Shown here piece after piece: positions 49,544-63,057 of a DNA stretch of 64,000 nucleotides. This DNA comes from Prinsepia uniflora (Eukaryota > Streptophyta > Magnoliopsida > Rosales > Rosaceae). The stretch covers positions 2,718,317 to 2,782,316 of the forward strand of contig CM064864.1 of the NCBI GenBank assembly GCA_032719365.1, given 5' to 3'. A program made the position numbers and the translations under genes. Positions within the stretch are counted from its first letter, which is position 1; each line of letters begins with the position of its first letter. Under the pieces are notes generated by a model. It did not search any database. It saw only the letters and a program-made list of their open reading frames with translations, and was not told where the DNA came from.

Positions 49544-52500
49544 TTAATTGCCATCTGCAACGAAAATTAAGACCAGCAAAGAAATAAACTAAGACCAAGT
49601 TCAATAATATAACTAATGTGTTGATTGGTTTGAGTAAGGATCAACAATGTGTTTTCTTGTTGCTCACCCTCTGAAGGATCGACGTGCACAAAAAAACTGG
49701 CTGCAACTATGAGATAGCAGAGAATAAGCATCAAGCCTTTGAAGTAGTTTGATGTTCCTTCCTACAAAGAAAAAGGAAATGAATCTTATATTTAGAAGGA
49801 AACAAATATGGAAACATAGGAAAGTAGAAACTTTTGACACTCTACATTTAAGCTAGGCTCGGTGTCTACGAATGGACTAGAAGGGGATAAGTTTTCCTTC
49901 ATGACTAACTCACTTCGACCTTCAACTTGGACATAATTTGGAGGTCGGTCATCATTTCTTACATCAAAATACATTGAATTTGAACTTGAGGAGTTATCCA
50001 AACCAATCCTAGGCATTAAACATGGTCAAAAAGAAAGGAAACAAACACATGAAGCATAACTTTTGCAGTTTTTCTAGAGAAACATGGGGAAGAGAAAGTC
50101 CCAAGCTTTATATGGAGTATATAATCTTGGGATGATGTATCTAGAATTTGGAAGCCTGAAGTTAGGTGTATGCCGCAGACTTTTGAAGCATCGCATGTGA
50201 ATTTGTAGTTTTAAAAGATCCATCAATTTCACAAAATTCTGCTCACTAACTTACCAACTTGTTTTATCTATGGCAGCCAAGCATGACCTTCATACCCATT
50301 TCATGGTGCCACCAGCCAAGAACAAACAAGGCAGCAAAAAATTTCTTTCTTCCTTTTTTTTTTTTTTGTTGGCTCTTTTAAAAGCTCCTTTGATGTCAGT
50401 CTATGCAAGGAAAGACATAACATAACTTTTTTTCCCGGAAGGCTTGAGGTGAGCAAAATAGGAGTGGTAATAGAAGGAGAAGCACTTTTCCCAAAAATGA
50501 ATAAAAAGCAAGAGAAATCTCAAGTATCTACAAAAATCCACAATATTTCCTTTCACCGGTATATCATGTAACAAAGGTTTACTTGATGATGCTTAATTTT
50601 TCAGGTGTCGGATAGATAAGGGCGCTGTTCAACACATTTATCAATAGTGCAGCATATTGGATAAGTTTAATTATCAACATCTACCTAAAAAGTAATCAAC
50701 ATATATATATACACACACATATAAACCATATAAGGAAACCTATGAGAAATGATGTTGGGGAAATCCACAGGGACCGAATAAGTTCAAAACTAGAGAAAAC
50801 TCTCAATGGCTAAAAAGAAGACAAACAAGGAAAAATAACAAACCTGCAACATAAATGCGACAACTAGCACTGTGATAAAGAGTGTAGCAGTCTCAAAGAG
50901 CTGAAAATTCAAGTCCATCTCCTGTCCCATGATCCACCCAACAACTACACAGAAGGGAATCTACAAATGTTAAGAACACAAAAGTTATTAGCCTTTTCCA
51001 TTCCGTTTTAAAATCGAGAGAAACTACAACAAGAAAGACGGATAGAGGTTGGTGATGATTCATAGAAATTCTATCATATACCAAATTTCGCAGTGAGAAC
51101 TCGCTAGCTATTCAAGTCCTTACCACAAACATGGATATTTGTGTAGATGATCCAATAGCAACTCCAAGTGTGATGTCCTGTAGAAAGATTAATTCCGTCA
51201 ATAAAATGAAGGAAACCTATGAGAAATGATGTTGACAAATCTTTGAAACACTCACAAGCTTGTCTTTCATGGCAAACATAATAGCACTTGCATGCTCTGC
51301 AGCATTTCCTACAATTGGGAGTAGGATAACACTGATAAATGCCACGGGCATGTTGAATGAGTCAGATGCACCCTGGAGAAACAGTAAACATAAAATACCA
51401 ACAGATCCCCAAAAAACATGAACTTCACAATCAACAACAGAAAAAGGGAATTTCTGCCGTAGGATATCGAGCATGATAACAAATTGATACTGGACAGGAA
51501 GTTCTTTCGCAAAGTTTTTGTTAAACAAATGGCCACCTGTACTTCCCATGGAGTAATTAATCAAGGGTTTCTTGAAGTACAAGTCTTAAAAGGCCTCTTT
51601 TGTTCGGGAGAGAGGCACTTCAGTTGCAGGGTTATAAATGGCGGAAATGCTGTCTTTATTACTCTGGTCAAGTTGAGGTTTGGAACATATTTAGGAAGTT
51701 TGGATAAAATAGTTCTATCATCTCATAATTACACAACATATAGAATCTTTCAAAAAAACTTCATTAGCAACTCGGATGTCTTCTTCCGCTACAAGATTAT
51801 TAAATTAGTGAATTTGGAGGATGGAGTGGCAGCCACAGGCTAGTCACAGCCTTCCTTCCTTACAAGTGATGTGAGAATTTAAAGAAGGGCCATCTAATCA
51901 GTGTTGCTTGAAGAGCTTTTGAAAATTACTATATCTTAAACCACATGAATTAAATATGAGAAACCATGATAAAATATAATATATAATATATATATTTTTT
52001 TTTATGAAGACCCAAAGTGTATATCAAACCGATGTTACCTGGATGGCATCAACAAGGTACCCAGACAAAATGGAGATCCACACAGTTAAAACAGCAAGCC
52101 ATCCAATTGCTTCCCACTGAGTTATCTCAGGAACCTCTTCTTCATCAGAATCTTCCTCCTTGTCTCCTTCCTGTATGCAGTTTGGGTCAGATAATGTTCC
52201 CAACAACCATTCCATCTACTACACGTAGGCTTTCAATAGATATCTGAAAGAAAATTAATCACTTCTTTATGAAGAATAAAATCTTTATGAATTAATAGAG
52301 AATAGACTCCTTAACATTTAATTTTTTTTAATGAAAACAAATTGGGAAAGACCTAAGATCAAACAAGATTGCTTAAAATTCATCATATAGTTTGAAAACC
52401 TCATAATAACACAGAAAGAAATGCAAATTAGTGGACCATGTCCAAAATAAAAAGAAAATGACATGCTAAGTCTTCAGAAAATTGAGCAAAACTAACTGAC

Positions 52501-54670
52501 CTCCTCAATGGGGCTATAAAGATTACGATGACTTCTAAGTTGAAAGAAAAGGTAGCTTGCATATGCCACTAGCATTATGCAGCTGCTAAATCTTGAAAGA
52601 GATAACTCTGACTTCCCAAAATGGACCTCTGAGTGTGTAAAATGAAGCACGGCTGGGAACATTAAACCCATGACAGCCATCAACAGCAATCCTGAATTTA
52701 CAAGGGCGGCAGACTGTTGCAGAAGTAACCACATTTAGATGTAAATGTCATATCATCAAAATGAAAGCATGTAAGAGATCACAAGTAAATTTCAAGGTAA
52801 AAGGTTCAACAACATTTGAAGATCCACCTTGTTGAATACTTGAACTTTGTTGTAATGAACGATTCCACCGGAGAAGAAGGCACATCCCAGCACTAAGAGC
52901 ATGTTGGATAGGATTGAGCCCAATAGAGATTGCTGAACAACCCTAATCATTCCATTCTTTAATGCATAAATGGATATGATCATTTCCGTTGCATTTCCAA
53001 ATGTGGCATTCAAAAGACCTCCAACTGCAAACCAACAAAAACCTGCCCACTTAATACAGGCAACCAAGAAATAGGTACATAAGAGTATAAGATATCTTGA
53101 ACAAGTAAGTAGGTCAAGAAACTTCTGAATTTAAAAACTAGACGAACTGCCTATACATGGGCCATAATCATCAGTTTATCAAATGAAATGTAAGGAACAG
53201 GGTATTTGACACTTAGAAGCTGTGAGGACAGAGGTTATCTGAATGACTATTTATAGTAACTAATTAAAATTAAGGGATGTACAGTAACCACTATAGTAAC
53301 CAGAAAATGTAATCAATCAATAGCACAAACTTCATTAAGAAATTTATCAAATGAAATTCAATTACAAAAACAGTTCACATCAGACAAACCACTGAACCCG
53401 CCTAAGGTACATAAAGATTAATTAGTAAGCTGGTAAAGGACATAGTGAAACAACTTATCCTGGCCTTACGGTATTCAAGAGTATGTCTTGTTTTTTCTTT
53501 TTTTCGTGAAAAGGAGTATATGTTCAAGGTACTGATAACCGGAAAAATTAAATTTCCAGTTTACCAAGCACCAACTTTTTGACCAAATTCAATCTAATCA
53601 ATCAGATATAAAAATTAATCAAACTTATCTCTCTCTGTATTGATCTAAACGATTGATTTATTAAAATTGTGCCTGAATGTATGGTACTGATTGACAGCAA
53701 CATGTAACATGTTGTATTACTTGTGAAGACAACATTACTATATATAAGTGGAAAAGCCAGGAATCTAGACTAGAACGGGAACTTCAGAAAACCTAGTTTA
53801 TTTAAATTATAGATGAAATTCTTCAAAATCCAAATTCACTAAGCAATATGCTTATCACAACAAAATTCATCAAACCGATACAATAATTCAGGATAGTATA
53901 AGTTAGCACAGAAAAACTTTTAATGGTACCTGTTGGTCCTGTGTAGAAAGCGAGTTGCCTGCACCACATAGTGGCAAACTCAAAAGTTAGACTCGGGAAA
54001 AAGTTAACAGAACTTAATGCTATATCGAACTTGACAAGCTAACACTTACTCAGTTGCATATCCTAGACGCTCTGCCAACGGTACAATGCCCACTAAGCTG
54101 AAGAAGAAGACCCATCCCTAACGTATACAAAGTAACTGTCAATAGATTAGGGGTGAAGTCAATTTAGACTATTGAAACGATGTGTCCAAGAGAACCTATG
54201 TTTGGACACCTTTCCCCGAAAGATAAAGCTACATCACAGTCATGATTTTAAGTTTCAACAGAAAATACGAGAAAACCACTGAATCCTGATCAGTTGCTGC
54301 TTGCTAAGACAGACTACTTTTCTTCCTGCTTCCTAAATCCCACAACATTCTTCTCCTAACTAAGAGAAATGGTCATATAGATGAAAAAGAGATGTATTCT
54401 TACATGTTTTCCGGTAAGATAATGTAATAAAATTGCCAATGGACCAAAAGGTAGTAAAACGTTGATCTTTGCTGTGAGTAAGACTACATAAATACTCCTC
54501 AGAACTCTTATCCGCATATGTTTTGAAATCCAAGAGTTTGCCAAATCGGCCCGTGAACGCAAATGAATCATCTCGAAATCTAGGGATTCTACTTTACTGG
54601 TGGCTGCTGATGAGCTAAAGGGGATCTCTTCATCAGATTCAAGGTCTGTCTTTTCATCTATGGAAACCAT
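49544..54670 (-). CDS. CAX5: Vacuolar cation/H+ exchanger, CAX2/CAX5 type (IB)
   Basis: Eleven coding exons give 433 aa in frame: 54670-54404, 54117-54050, 53958-53930, 53024-52828, 52716-52501, 52170-52039, 51372-51256, 51177-51124, 50960-50844, 49761-49668, 49554-49544. The ATG falls immediately after a leader-intron acceptor (TTGCAG/ATG). Both exchanger repeats are present: GNATE at residues 131-135 (c-1) and GNAAEH at 325-330 (c-2). An acidic loop lies at about 260-274 between the two halves, with multiple membrane segments. The tail FVHVDPSEDGN resembles CAX2 and CAX5. These tonoplast proteins exchange Ca2+, Mn2+ or other cations for H+. The length (433) is near the family norm of about 440. 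Choice between CAX2 and CAX5 is uncertain. Confidence 0.93.
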
Positions 54671-55270
54671 CTGCAATCACAATTACCAACCAATTAAGAA
54701 AGGGACCACAACACAGAAAACCAAACTACACCAAACGAGGACACTATACTCACAAAACCATATTAGAACATTAATAGCAATCACTCCCATTAATGTTGTC
54801 AAGTAGAAGAACAAATCACATAAAATAAAAATCAGCAAAATAGAGTAATTGTAGGGTAACCCCAAAGGGAAAGATTCCTAAAGGAAGAAACTTTAGTAGT
54901 TTTTTCCAACCACGCAATCTAATATGAGTAACTAAATGAGTGTATTCGAACGAACCAGTGTTCTCCACTTTTTTCGCACATCAAATACAGCTCAAAGTAA
55001 ATAATAAAGTGTTTGGAATGCAAGCTTAGCTACTTACAGATCAGCCACAACATCAAACCTTCAATTACACCTACCCGGTAGAAAAGAGCTCATTTTTAGC
55101 AACAGATAAACACTACCAAACAGAACACAAAGAAGGGATCGATTGAATCAATCAAATACCTCAAACCCAGAAGCAAAAAGGATTGGATTTGACAAAATGG
55201 ATCAACTTCTCCTCAGTCTTAGCCTCTTCAGAGAGATAGAGAGAGCAGCTGTCTGTTGGAAGTGGAAGTG
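54671..55270 (-). other. 5' leader region of the CAX gene
   Basis: A donor (TTTGAG/GTATTT) at about 55160 and the acceptor at 54671 suggest a leader intron of about 490 bp. The first exon would lie upstream to roughly 55250. A purine-rich tract follows at 55360-55395. The transcription start is not determinable. Confidence 0.45.
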
Positions 55271-55299
55271 TGGAACCCACTACCAGTTTTAGGTCCTGC

Positions 55300-58200
55300 C
55301 CCCACTTAAACGTTTTGGGCAACTTGAGTAGCTACGATTTGAATGAAGAGTGTTTAAATGCGAGGAGGAAGAAGAAGAAAAAAAAAAAAAAAGATGGAGT
55401 GAAGGGAGAAGGGAGGAGGAGATGGCGCGTAGGATGCCGGCACCCGGCAGAGAGTTTAAGACAAACGACTTATTACACAGGCACAGGGAAACTTCTGAGA
55501 AGTAGTGGTTTCAAGCTTGAAGCTTGATTTCTTAATTGTTTTTCCAATCTTTGAATCCTCTGTATGTCCCACTCCCACCAATTGTTCCTTGTTTTAGATT
55601 TCAATATATTGTAGTTAAGTGTATGAAAGATATATATATATATATATTTTCTTAATCTGCTACATGTTAAAAAATTGAAAATTGAACTTTGTGGTTTACA
55701 TTTTTACATAATTTTCGAATTAAAAAAAAATATTGAAACTTTGTGGTTTACATTTTTACTTATCAAACTATTAGATTCTTTCACAACATAAAATTCTTAG
55801 TATTGTCCATGGATTTTTAGAATGATTACATCTTGTAGTTCTTTAACTGTGCAACATAAATTAAGGCAGCTACAAAACTATTAAATTAGTATATAATTGT
55901 TTACTTTTATTCTAGAGAAATTTATAAATTATGGCGATACATAATTATTATTCAATAATTTTTTATAAAAATAAAATAAAAGACAATTCGATATAAAATA
56001 TAGATATTATATTATTTCAAAATAATTGAATTTTTATTTCAAGTAACTAGCTTGAATTGGACTAATAAGAAACACGTCAAATATAACTTTATACTCATAA
56101 ATAAAAAGAATTAAACTTGCTGACTATCCACATTTACATGATTACATCCCCACTAATTTTTTTTTTTATGATTTTTAGTATCGTGTCACACATAACATAA
56201 GATCACGTTTTTGGAATTTTCTTTTTTTTTTTCCCCAGTATACTATTATTGAGTGACATCAAAGTCCGTCATTTAACAAAAGTTCAATATCATTATATTT
56301 TTTTTTTAATCTCGGACATCTGCAAATGTTTATGATGCTAAATCTAAAGAATTGAAATTGAAATAAAATAAAGACCTGAAATTTGTTAACATTTGGTTTC
56401 AAGATGAACCAAAGGTCAAAACTTTCGCGCTTCGTAAGTCACCACTCCGATTATGCATAATTTTTTTTTTTACTTTTTCTTGTAACTTTGTATTAATTCA
56501 TGATATTATATTAATTTACCATATACGTACATATAAAATTTATAAATTTTTAATTGTTTGTTACCTTATTTGCCTATTTTGTTAATTTTTCTTTTCTTTT
56601 CTTTCTTAATTATAAATATTCTTAAAATGTATTTAATTCGTATTTCCAAATGATTCAGTTTAATTTATGTTTTCGTCATTTTTTTCATTTATGAACGTTT
56701 ACGGTGAGAGTGGGGCATATGGATTTTGTTAAGTTATTATTTTATTAGATTTAAGAATATAAATATATGAATTACAATGTTTATACAAATAAATAGAACA
56801 AAATTAAAGTCTTGAAATAGCTTCTTTTTTTTTTTTTTTGAGAAACCACCAAGAAAAGGTCCTTGAAAATGTATGAAAAGGTGAAATTTTGTATAAGTAT
56901 GCTTCAAAATTGGTGAGAACCAACAAATAAAATGTCATCAATTAAGAATATTTGTAAAAAAAAAAATACTAAACCCCCACTAATATTAAATTTTGATTGC
57001 GCCACTATTCTCAAGCAATAGTCAATACCAAGGTCTTAGGGTAAAAGAATACAATTTGATTAAAAAAAAAGAAAATAAGTAAATATTGTAGCGAGTGTTT
57101 ACTTAGCTTAACGACGTTTGTTAAGCCGACCCAACAAATGTTAGACTCTCATAAGTTCTGTATAAGCCGGCATCATGACTTTTGTACAAGCCGACGTACT
57201 AAACGAGGCCTAAAATCTACACAAACAAAGAGGATGGACAAACAAAGAGGTGTGAACACAAACAGTGAGGATGGACAAACAGAGAGGTGTGAAGTTGGGA
57301 AAGAGGGAGTGGTGCTGGCATATGGTGAGTGTATCCAATGTGTGAGATGTACTTTTATTGTCTACCCATAAATTATGATATAATTGGGTGGGTTATGTTC
57401 ATTGGTAGGGTTGGTTAAAGACTTAAAACCCTAATCTTGATTCGGTAATTGATACCCTTAAAGAAACCAGTAGATTTGGAAAGCCTTGGATTAGGTTAAA
57501 AATATATGAAAACACAAAATTCTTATACCGAAAACCGATAATGTAAACAGAGCAAAACACTTGCTAGTAGCACTAATATATTGGTACCTCTATCTATTGT
57601 AATGTGGTGCAATCCAAGGTCTGGAGATAATTAAGCTCAATAATCTTCAATCGATCTAAAAGGAATCACTCATAATTAATACTATTTGAAAACTCATATT
57701 CACTATTAATGCTATTCCGACTTAAACATTACATCAATTCTCACAGAAAAGAAGATTCAGTCGTCAATCAAAAAATACGTCAATTCTACATTACGAACAG
57801 CTCTCCAAAAGAGACAACAAACCTATAAAAAAAGACACAATAATCTCACGAAAACGAGCATCTTCCACCACGAGCCTAAGTAAAGCTACTGGAATTAGTT
57901 TACAAACATAACTCATTTTTTCGATCACGTAATCAATTACTTTAATGACATAGTTAGTTACACTCTCCCGTTAATCTTTAGTATAGTTTTTATACAAAGA
58001 TATTAAAAAAAAATACGTATTGGTTATCAATCTTATTCTTTGGAGAATTAAAATCTAAAACTTTTTACTAAACAATGATAAAATTAGTGGTACAAACTCA
58101 CTCTATTTGACTAAGCAATCAAGCAAATGGTGATTGGTGCGTCATAATAATCCATAAACATAGGAGATTAATGTGATCATACAAATCTCAGTCCACCTTA

Positions 58201-59650
58201 CTTTGCTCCATTACTTAATCATTTAATCACTTTAATTACACGGTTAATAAGAAGCCCAAGATGATGAATACATTCAGTGTGGGTTCCACTTTTACTCAAA
58301 ATTTGTCCAATTTTCTTTTGCCCTTTTTGGATGCAAATCCGCGACAAAAGGTTTTAGCCAAATGTTGAATTGCTCATTTAAATCCATTTCAAAGCATGCC
58401 AAGAATAGCAGAAATGTGAAATACAAATGTACGGACAAAAAGAGAGGGTAATCTAAAATGGTACAAACCCATGCAACTTTAACACTTGCCTTTTTTTTTC
58501 TCTTTTATCCACTATCATAGAAGAGGAAAGATGAACAACATTCATGCACCAATTTCACACGTTATATGGCCTCAGAATCCCAATCATGGATGACAAAAGA
58601 AATCAGAATTGTAGACCAAAGAGGAAAATCTTGCACCTTTCTTGTTTTCTCATGGAGTTGGGCAAAAGATTTTGGAGGTACAATTCTGAGGGAGTGATAC
58701 AAGAGATTTTGGGGGTACCGATTACCCGTTTTGGATGAATTGGAGTAAAAAAATTCTAAACTTCATCATGAAGCGAACGATGGACACGACACACAAAAAA
58801 AGTTCACAAATTTCATGAAGAGAATGATGCTTACATGATGCTTTAATTAATTTATTCTTTTATGAGACATGATGCTTTAATTAAAGACCCTAGAGAGACC
58901 AAAAAGAGGTAGCAATTTGGGCAGGAATTGCAATTATGAGATTGGTTTTGGTAATGAAAATGTGGCCAAAACAAGAGTAATAGGGCAAGCAAAAACTAAC
59001 AAAGTGCTGCATAAACAAGTCCCTAATTGAACTTATATTAACATTACACCACTGGTTTCACTCATAAAGAAGAAAAAGAAAGAATATTGACAGCTTAATG
59101 GAGGGCAAAAGGAACAGATGTAGTCCTCATCATACACCAGTGACCTCCATTATTAACATGTGGTTTAGACAAAGAGAAGCATCTAATTATAATTGAAAGC
59201 CTTAAAGTATTCTTGCTCAACCAAAAAAGGGCTCATTATCAATTCCAGTGTGCTGTGAAAATGCAGCGGCAGAGAGGAAGATATTAAAACAGCTCTATGA
59301 AAATGTAAACCAGCTATTTACACAGTTGCAGAGAGAAAGGAAAAAAGGACGACGTAAAAGGAAAAGACTATCTGCAGTTTTCCATTTTTAAACATTTCAT
59401 GTAATCTCTACACTCTTTTTTTTTATCAAAGTAATCTCTACACTAAGATTATATAGACAGAGAGAGAGAGAGAGATTTTGTGTGCAGTAAATTGATATTT
59501 ACAAGGGTAAATCTAATCCACCCAACTAGAGCACCCATAATAAGCTAAGCAGCTCAAAGATTCAGACTTTAAAAGGGGAAAATTTTGCAGAACATAAAAA
59601 TTCCAATCCCCAATGAGACTGTAAGGAGGCACTAATCAATCACATAATAG
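55300..59650. other. AT-rich intergenic sequence
   Basis: No gene is recognised. Contents are a TA run at 55633-55648, T/A runs, an (AG)n at 59458-59474 and a repeat of GAGGATGGACAAACA at 57229-57285. The last 400 bases before 60035 are likely the 3' untranslated region of the MAP kinase kinase. Confidence 0.5.
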
Positions 59651-60034
59651 CTGAAATGAGTCTAATTACTCAAAACTTTAAGAGCAGAGAGAGTTAAGGG
59701 AGAAATTTTTTCCATTTCTGGTAAAAGCATTCACATTATCATGATGAACAGAATGACAGATTTGATTGAATTGAGTGACAGATTGATTAACAAAACTAGA
59801 AGTAAAACTAAAAAAAAAAAAAAGGCAAAGGGAACCCTTTATCCAATTTTCCCTAATTCTTCCTAGGATCAAATCCAACCCAGTTTCCCATCATCGTTCG
59901 GAAGAAATGAAAAAAGAAATACAAAATCATCATATGATCATTATCATTATCATCAAAAAGAAAGGAAGGAAGAAACCAACAGCAGAGTAAATTGGGCAAG
60001 GAAGAAACAAAGAAATTAGAAGGTACACTATTAG

Positions 60035-61093
60035 CTAAGAAGGGAGAGGCCTCGGTGGTGGAAGAAGATGATGAAGATTCTGATGGGCTTGCTGGGCCTG
60101 ACCACCGCCATTTCCGGAGATAAAAGGGTGCTGCAACAACTGCGCCGCCGACAATCTCCTCGACGGTTCTCTCTGCAGACAACAAGCAATGAAATTCCTG
60201 AACTCTCTGGAAGCAGTGGGTGGAGCTTCAGGAGGCTGAGACATGCAAATAGCCCACATTAAGCTAGCCCAATCGCCTTGCCTCTCCACAGAGAACGGAA
60301 ACCGACCCATGTAAAACTCCAATATGCTGACCCCAAGGCTCCATATATCACCAGCATACCCATCATACTGACCATGATTGAGATCAGTGTTGATCCTCTC
60401 AGGGCTCATGTAAGCTATGGTGCCGACAGCAGAGTTACAAGGGTCCATGGTCTGAGCAAGAATTCGACTAACCCCAAAATCGGCGATCTTGACTTGGTTC
60501 CTTGCGTTGATCAAGAGATTCGAGGGTTTGATATCGCGATGCACGATCTTGCGTTTGTGGAGGTAGGCGAGTCCGCTCAAGATTTGCCTGGCCAAATCGG
60601 AGAGGGCTTTTTCATTTTGGATGAGCTGTCCCTCCAACGACCCACCATCCATGAACTCAAGAAGCACCTGGATCTCGCCGTTATGGTCGAACATGTCGTG
60701 GCACTTCACCACGTTGGGGTTTTCAACTTCCCGGAGGATTTCGATCTCGCGGCAGATCTGGCGGCGCACGGCATCCTCGTGTGTACCGTATATGACCTTG
60801 AGCGCGTACATCCGACCCGTCGGTCGGTGGATGGCCTTGTAGACCGTACCTCCGCTTCCGCTCCCGATACGGTTGCTCCGTTCGAGCTCGTTGAAGTTGA
60901 TGAGCTGGGTCGGGTTCTGGTTCGGGTTCGAGGACGGTGGGGCCGAGCTTGGGCCTGGAGGGAGCGGAAGCGGGACGGCTAGAGACGCGTCGCGCTGAGG
61001 GAGTGGCAGGGTTAGGTCGTGACGACGTCGTCTCTGGTTGTCCTTCCTGGCGATTGGTGCGTTCACTCCGGGCGGTGATTGAGTCGGCTTCAT
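60035..61093 (-). CDS. MKK5: MAP kinase kinase, MKK4/MKK5 type, intronless
   Basis: A single exon encodes 352 aa, starting MKPTQSPPGV, close to the known MKK5 start. The N-terminus has a docking-like site, RRRRHDLTLPLP (residues 21-32), followed by a proline-rich linker. The kinase domain has Gly loop IGSGSGGTVY, Lys 99, HRD Asp 187, DFG Asp 205 and an activation loop with Thr 215 and Ser 221, the plant S/T-X5-S/T pattern. Residue 222 is Ala where Arabidopsis MKK5 has Ser, but the phosphosites are kept. The C-terminus ends LLPPPRPLPS. MKK4/5 act between MAPKKKs and MPK3/6 in immune and developmental signalling. The gene is GC-rich compared with its flanks, as is common for this intronless clade. 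Orthology to MKK4 or MKK5 is uncertain. Confidence 0.96.
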   Translation of the reverse strand: MKPTQSPPGVNAPIARKDNQRRRRHDLTLPLPQRDASLAVPLPLPPGPSSAPPSSNPNQNPTQLINFNELERSNRIGSGSGGTVYKAIHRPTGRMYALKVIYGTHEDAVRRQICREIEILREVENPNVVKCHDMFDHNGEIQVLLEFMDGGSLEGQLIQNEKALSDLARQILSGLAYLHKRKIVHRDIKPSNLLINARNQVKIADFGVSRILAQTMDPCNSAVGTIAYMSPERINTDLNHGQYDGYAGDIWSLGVSILEFYMGRFPFSVERQGDWASLMWAICMSQPPEAPPTASREFRNFIACCLQREPSRRLSAAQLLQHPFISGNGGGQAQQAHQNLHHLLPPPRPLPS

Positions 61094-63052
61094 GATGATG
61101 ATGACTACAACTTCTCCTTCTCCTCACTAATACGACGTCGTTGCCAGGAGGCCCCAAGAAACCGTTTCTGCGTACCAAGATTTCCGCGTTTCGGTTTCGA
61201 TGAATCAGAGGGGAGGGCCTGTGGGAGTTAATGAGGAAGGCGATGATGAAGATGGAGGAGGTCGTGAGGATCACGAGTCATCGTTTTGTTTCAATTTTTG
61301 GTTGGGTTTTCATTGGCCCAGTCCAGTGATTGATTGATGTCTTATTTCTTTTACCTTTCTTTAAAAAAATAATAAATAAATAAATTCCTTTTTTTTTTTG
61401 GGTGATAAACTCCCGTTTTTCGCTTCCGAGAATCGGCGCCTTCTCTGGAAGGAAAAGAGGAGGAAACAGCGAAAAAAACTGAAAAGAAAATAAAAAGACG
61501 AATGTTGAGGAATTTTTCGGTGTCACCTTCACCTTCTATATGACGTCATTAATAATTATGACACATATACTTACAACCTGATATTTATTTTAATTCCAGA
61601 ATATGGGGAGAAATTTTTATTTATATAGAATAGTTAAGGAAGTACCTATCAAAGCGAAGGGACGCACAGAAAAACCCCAACCTCTGTTTTCCCTCTTCTT
61701 ACCGCTAAAAGAAAAAATAAATTAGGGGAAAGGACGGGGAATGTCTTCTTTTTCTCTCCTCTCCGTTTTTCGTTTTTTATTTTTGGGTTTATGATAAGAG
61801 TCTTTTTATGGTAACTATTTAGTCTGAGTTATACTCAGATTTAAGTTTTCCATCATATTATTTTGTTATTTTTTTTTAATTTTCAAAATTTCTTATTTCC
61901 TCAAATCTTTTAAATTATTGTTGGAGGAGCTTTCCCGTAATATCTCTCATTGGTTTTGGTCACAGTAGTTAGATTGAGTTATTTTGTCATTTGTTTGCTT
62001 TTCAATGCAATTGGATTGCTGGAGATAAAGTTTTTTTTTTCAGATCCGTTATGTTTTTTAGTTCTTCAAGACCAAATGTGATGGGTTTGATGACGGTGAG
62101 TGTTTCTTTTCGTGGAGGTAGTTTGTTTAGAGTTATAGGCGCTATTAATGTTTTGATTGTTTTGGGTTTTGTGGGCTTGATTTGTAATTTTATATAATTT
62201 TAGTGATATGAGTTTGTTAGTTGTTAGTACGACTTTGTCTGTACTAGTATTGCCATTTTGGTTTGTGAGTCTTACTGTCATATCTTGATTTTGATAGTAT
62301 AATTGTATCATTTCTTATGATATACAATGCTATCTCTTTCGATAAAAAAATTACCTATCAAAACAATTATTTATTTACATTAATAATATAAATTATGTGC
62401 GGTAATAATTTTTTTATTGTGTATTTATAATTAGCGGTGGATATAAATTTTTTGAAATTCGAAACTGATTCGATTCAAACTGTTATTAGTACTCCAATTT
62501 GGATTTGACTTGATAAAAATTAAATGATTTGACAATTCAAACTGTTTCGTTAGTAACGGTTTGTTTTTAGACTTTTCATTTTGAAAACCGTTAAAAAACC
62601 AAATTGAATCGTTAAGGTTCTTATTTATTTATACTATTTAATAGTTAATATTTTCTACTCTATAATATATATTTTTTTATACACACTCTATAATATGCTA
62701 ATATAGATATTCATCACAAATCCTATTTCACTTAATCCTTACTCATTTTGTGCATCCTTAGAATTTAGATTATATTTAAAAATAACTCGTCATATTTGAA
62801 GTTTAAAATTAATGTTAAAAATTTTAATTTGCTTAGATGTATGTTGATACCATATCAGTCCAGACCCATTAGACCCAATACATCTAACCCAATACACTTT
62901 TGCAAAGTTCCAAGACCCAAGCTCACACTGATAAATAAGTCCTAGTAAGGTCTAGACAACACTAACACGTGGACAAACCTCATTTTTCCACGTGTCGGAC
63001 TCACAATAAATGTTCATTGTCACACATTAGAAAAATAAATTTATTGCCAACA
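61094..63052. other. MKK upstream and intergenic sequence
   Basis: 61100-61270 is probably the MKK 5' leader. From about 61900 to 62347 the sequence reads like a degenerate LINE 3' end: TTGTATCATTTC, TACAATGCTATCTCTTTCG, then a short A-run. No reverse transcriptase remnant is visible, so this is weak. The remainder is AT-rich without genes. Confidence 0.4.
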
Positions 63053-63057
63053 TCACA

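Noticed and set aside
60278..60982. 234-codon plus-strand open frame antisense to the MAP kinase kinase
   Set aside because: It is the mirror of a GC-rich kinase coding exon, with no family match of its own, and is a common shadow effect.
60723..61274. 183-codon minus-strand frame overlapping the MKK start
   Set aside because: It is a different frame of the same exon. The kinase frame has all catalytic motifs and is clearly the real one.
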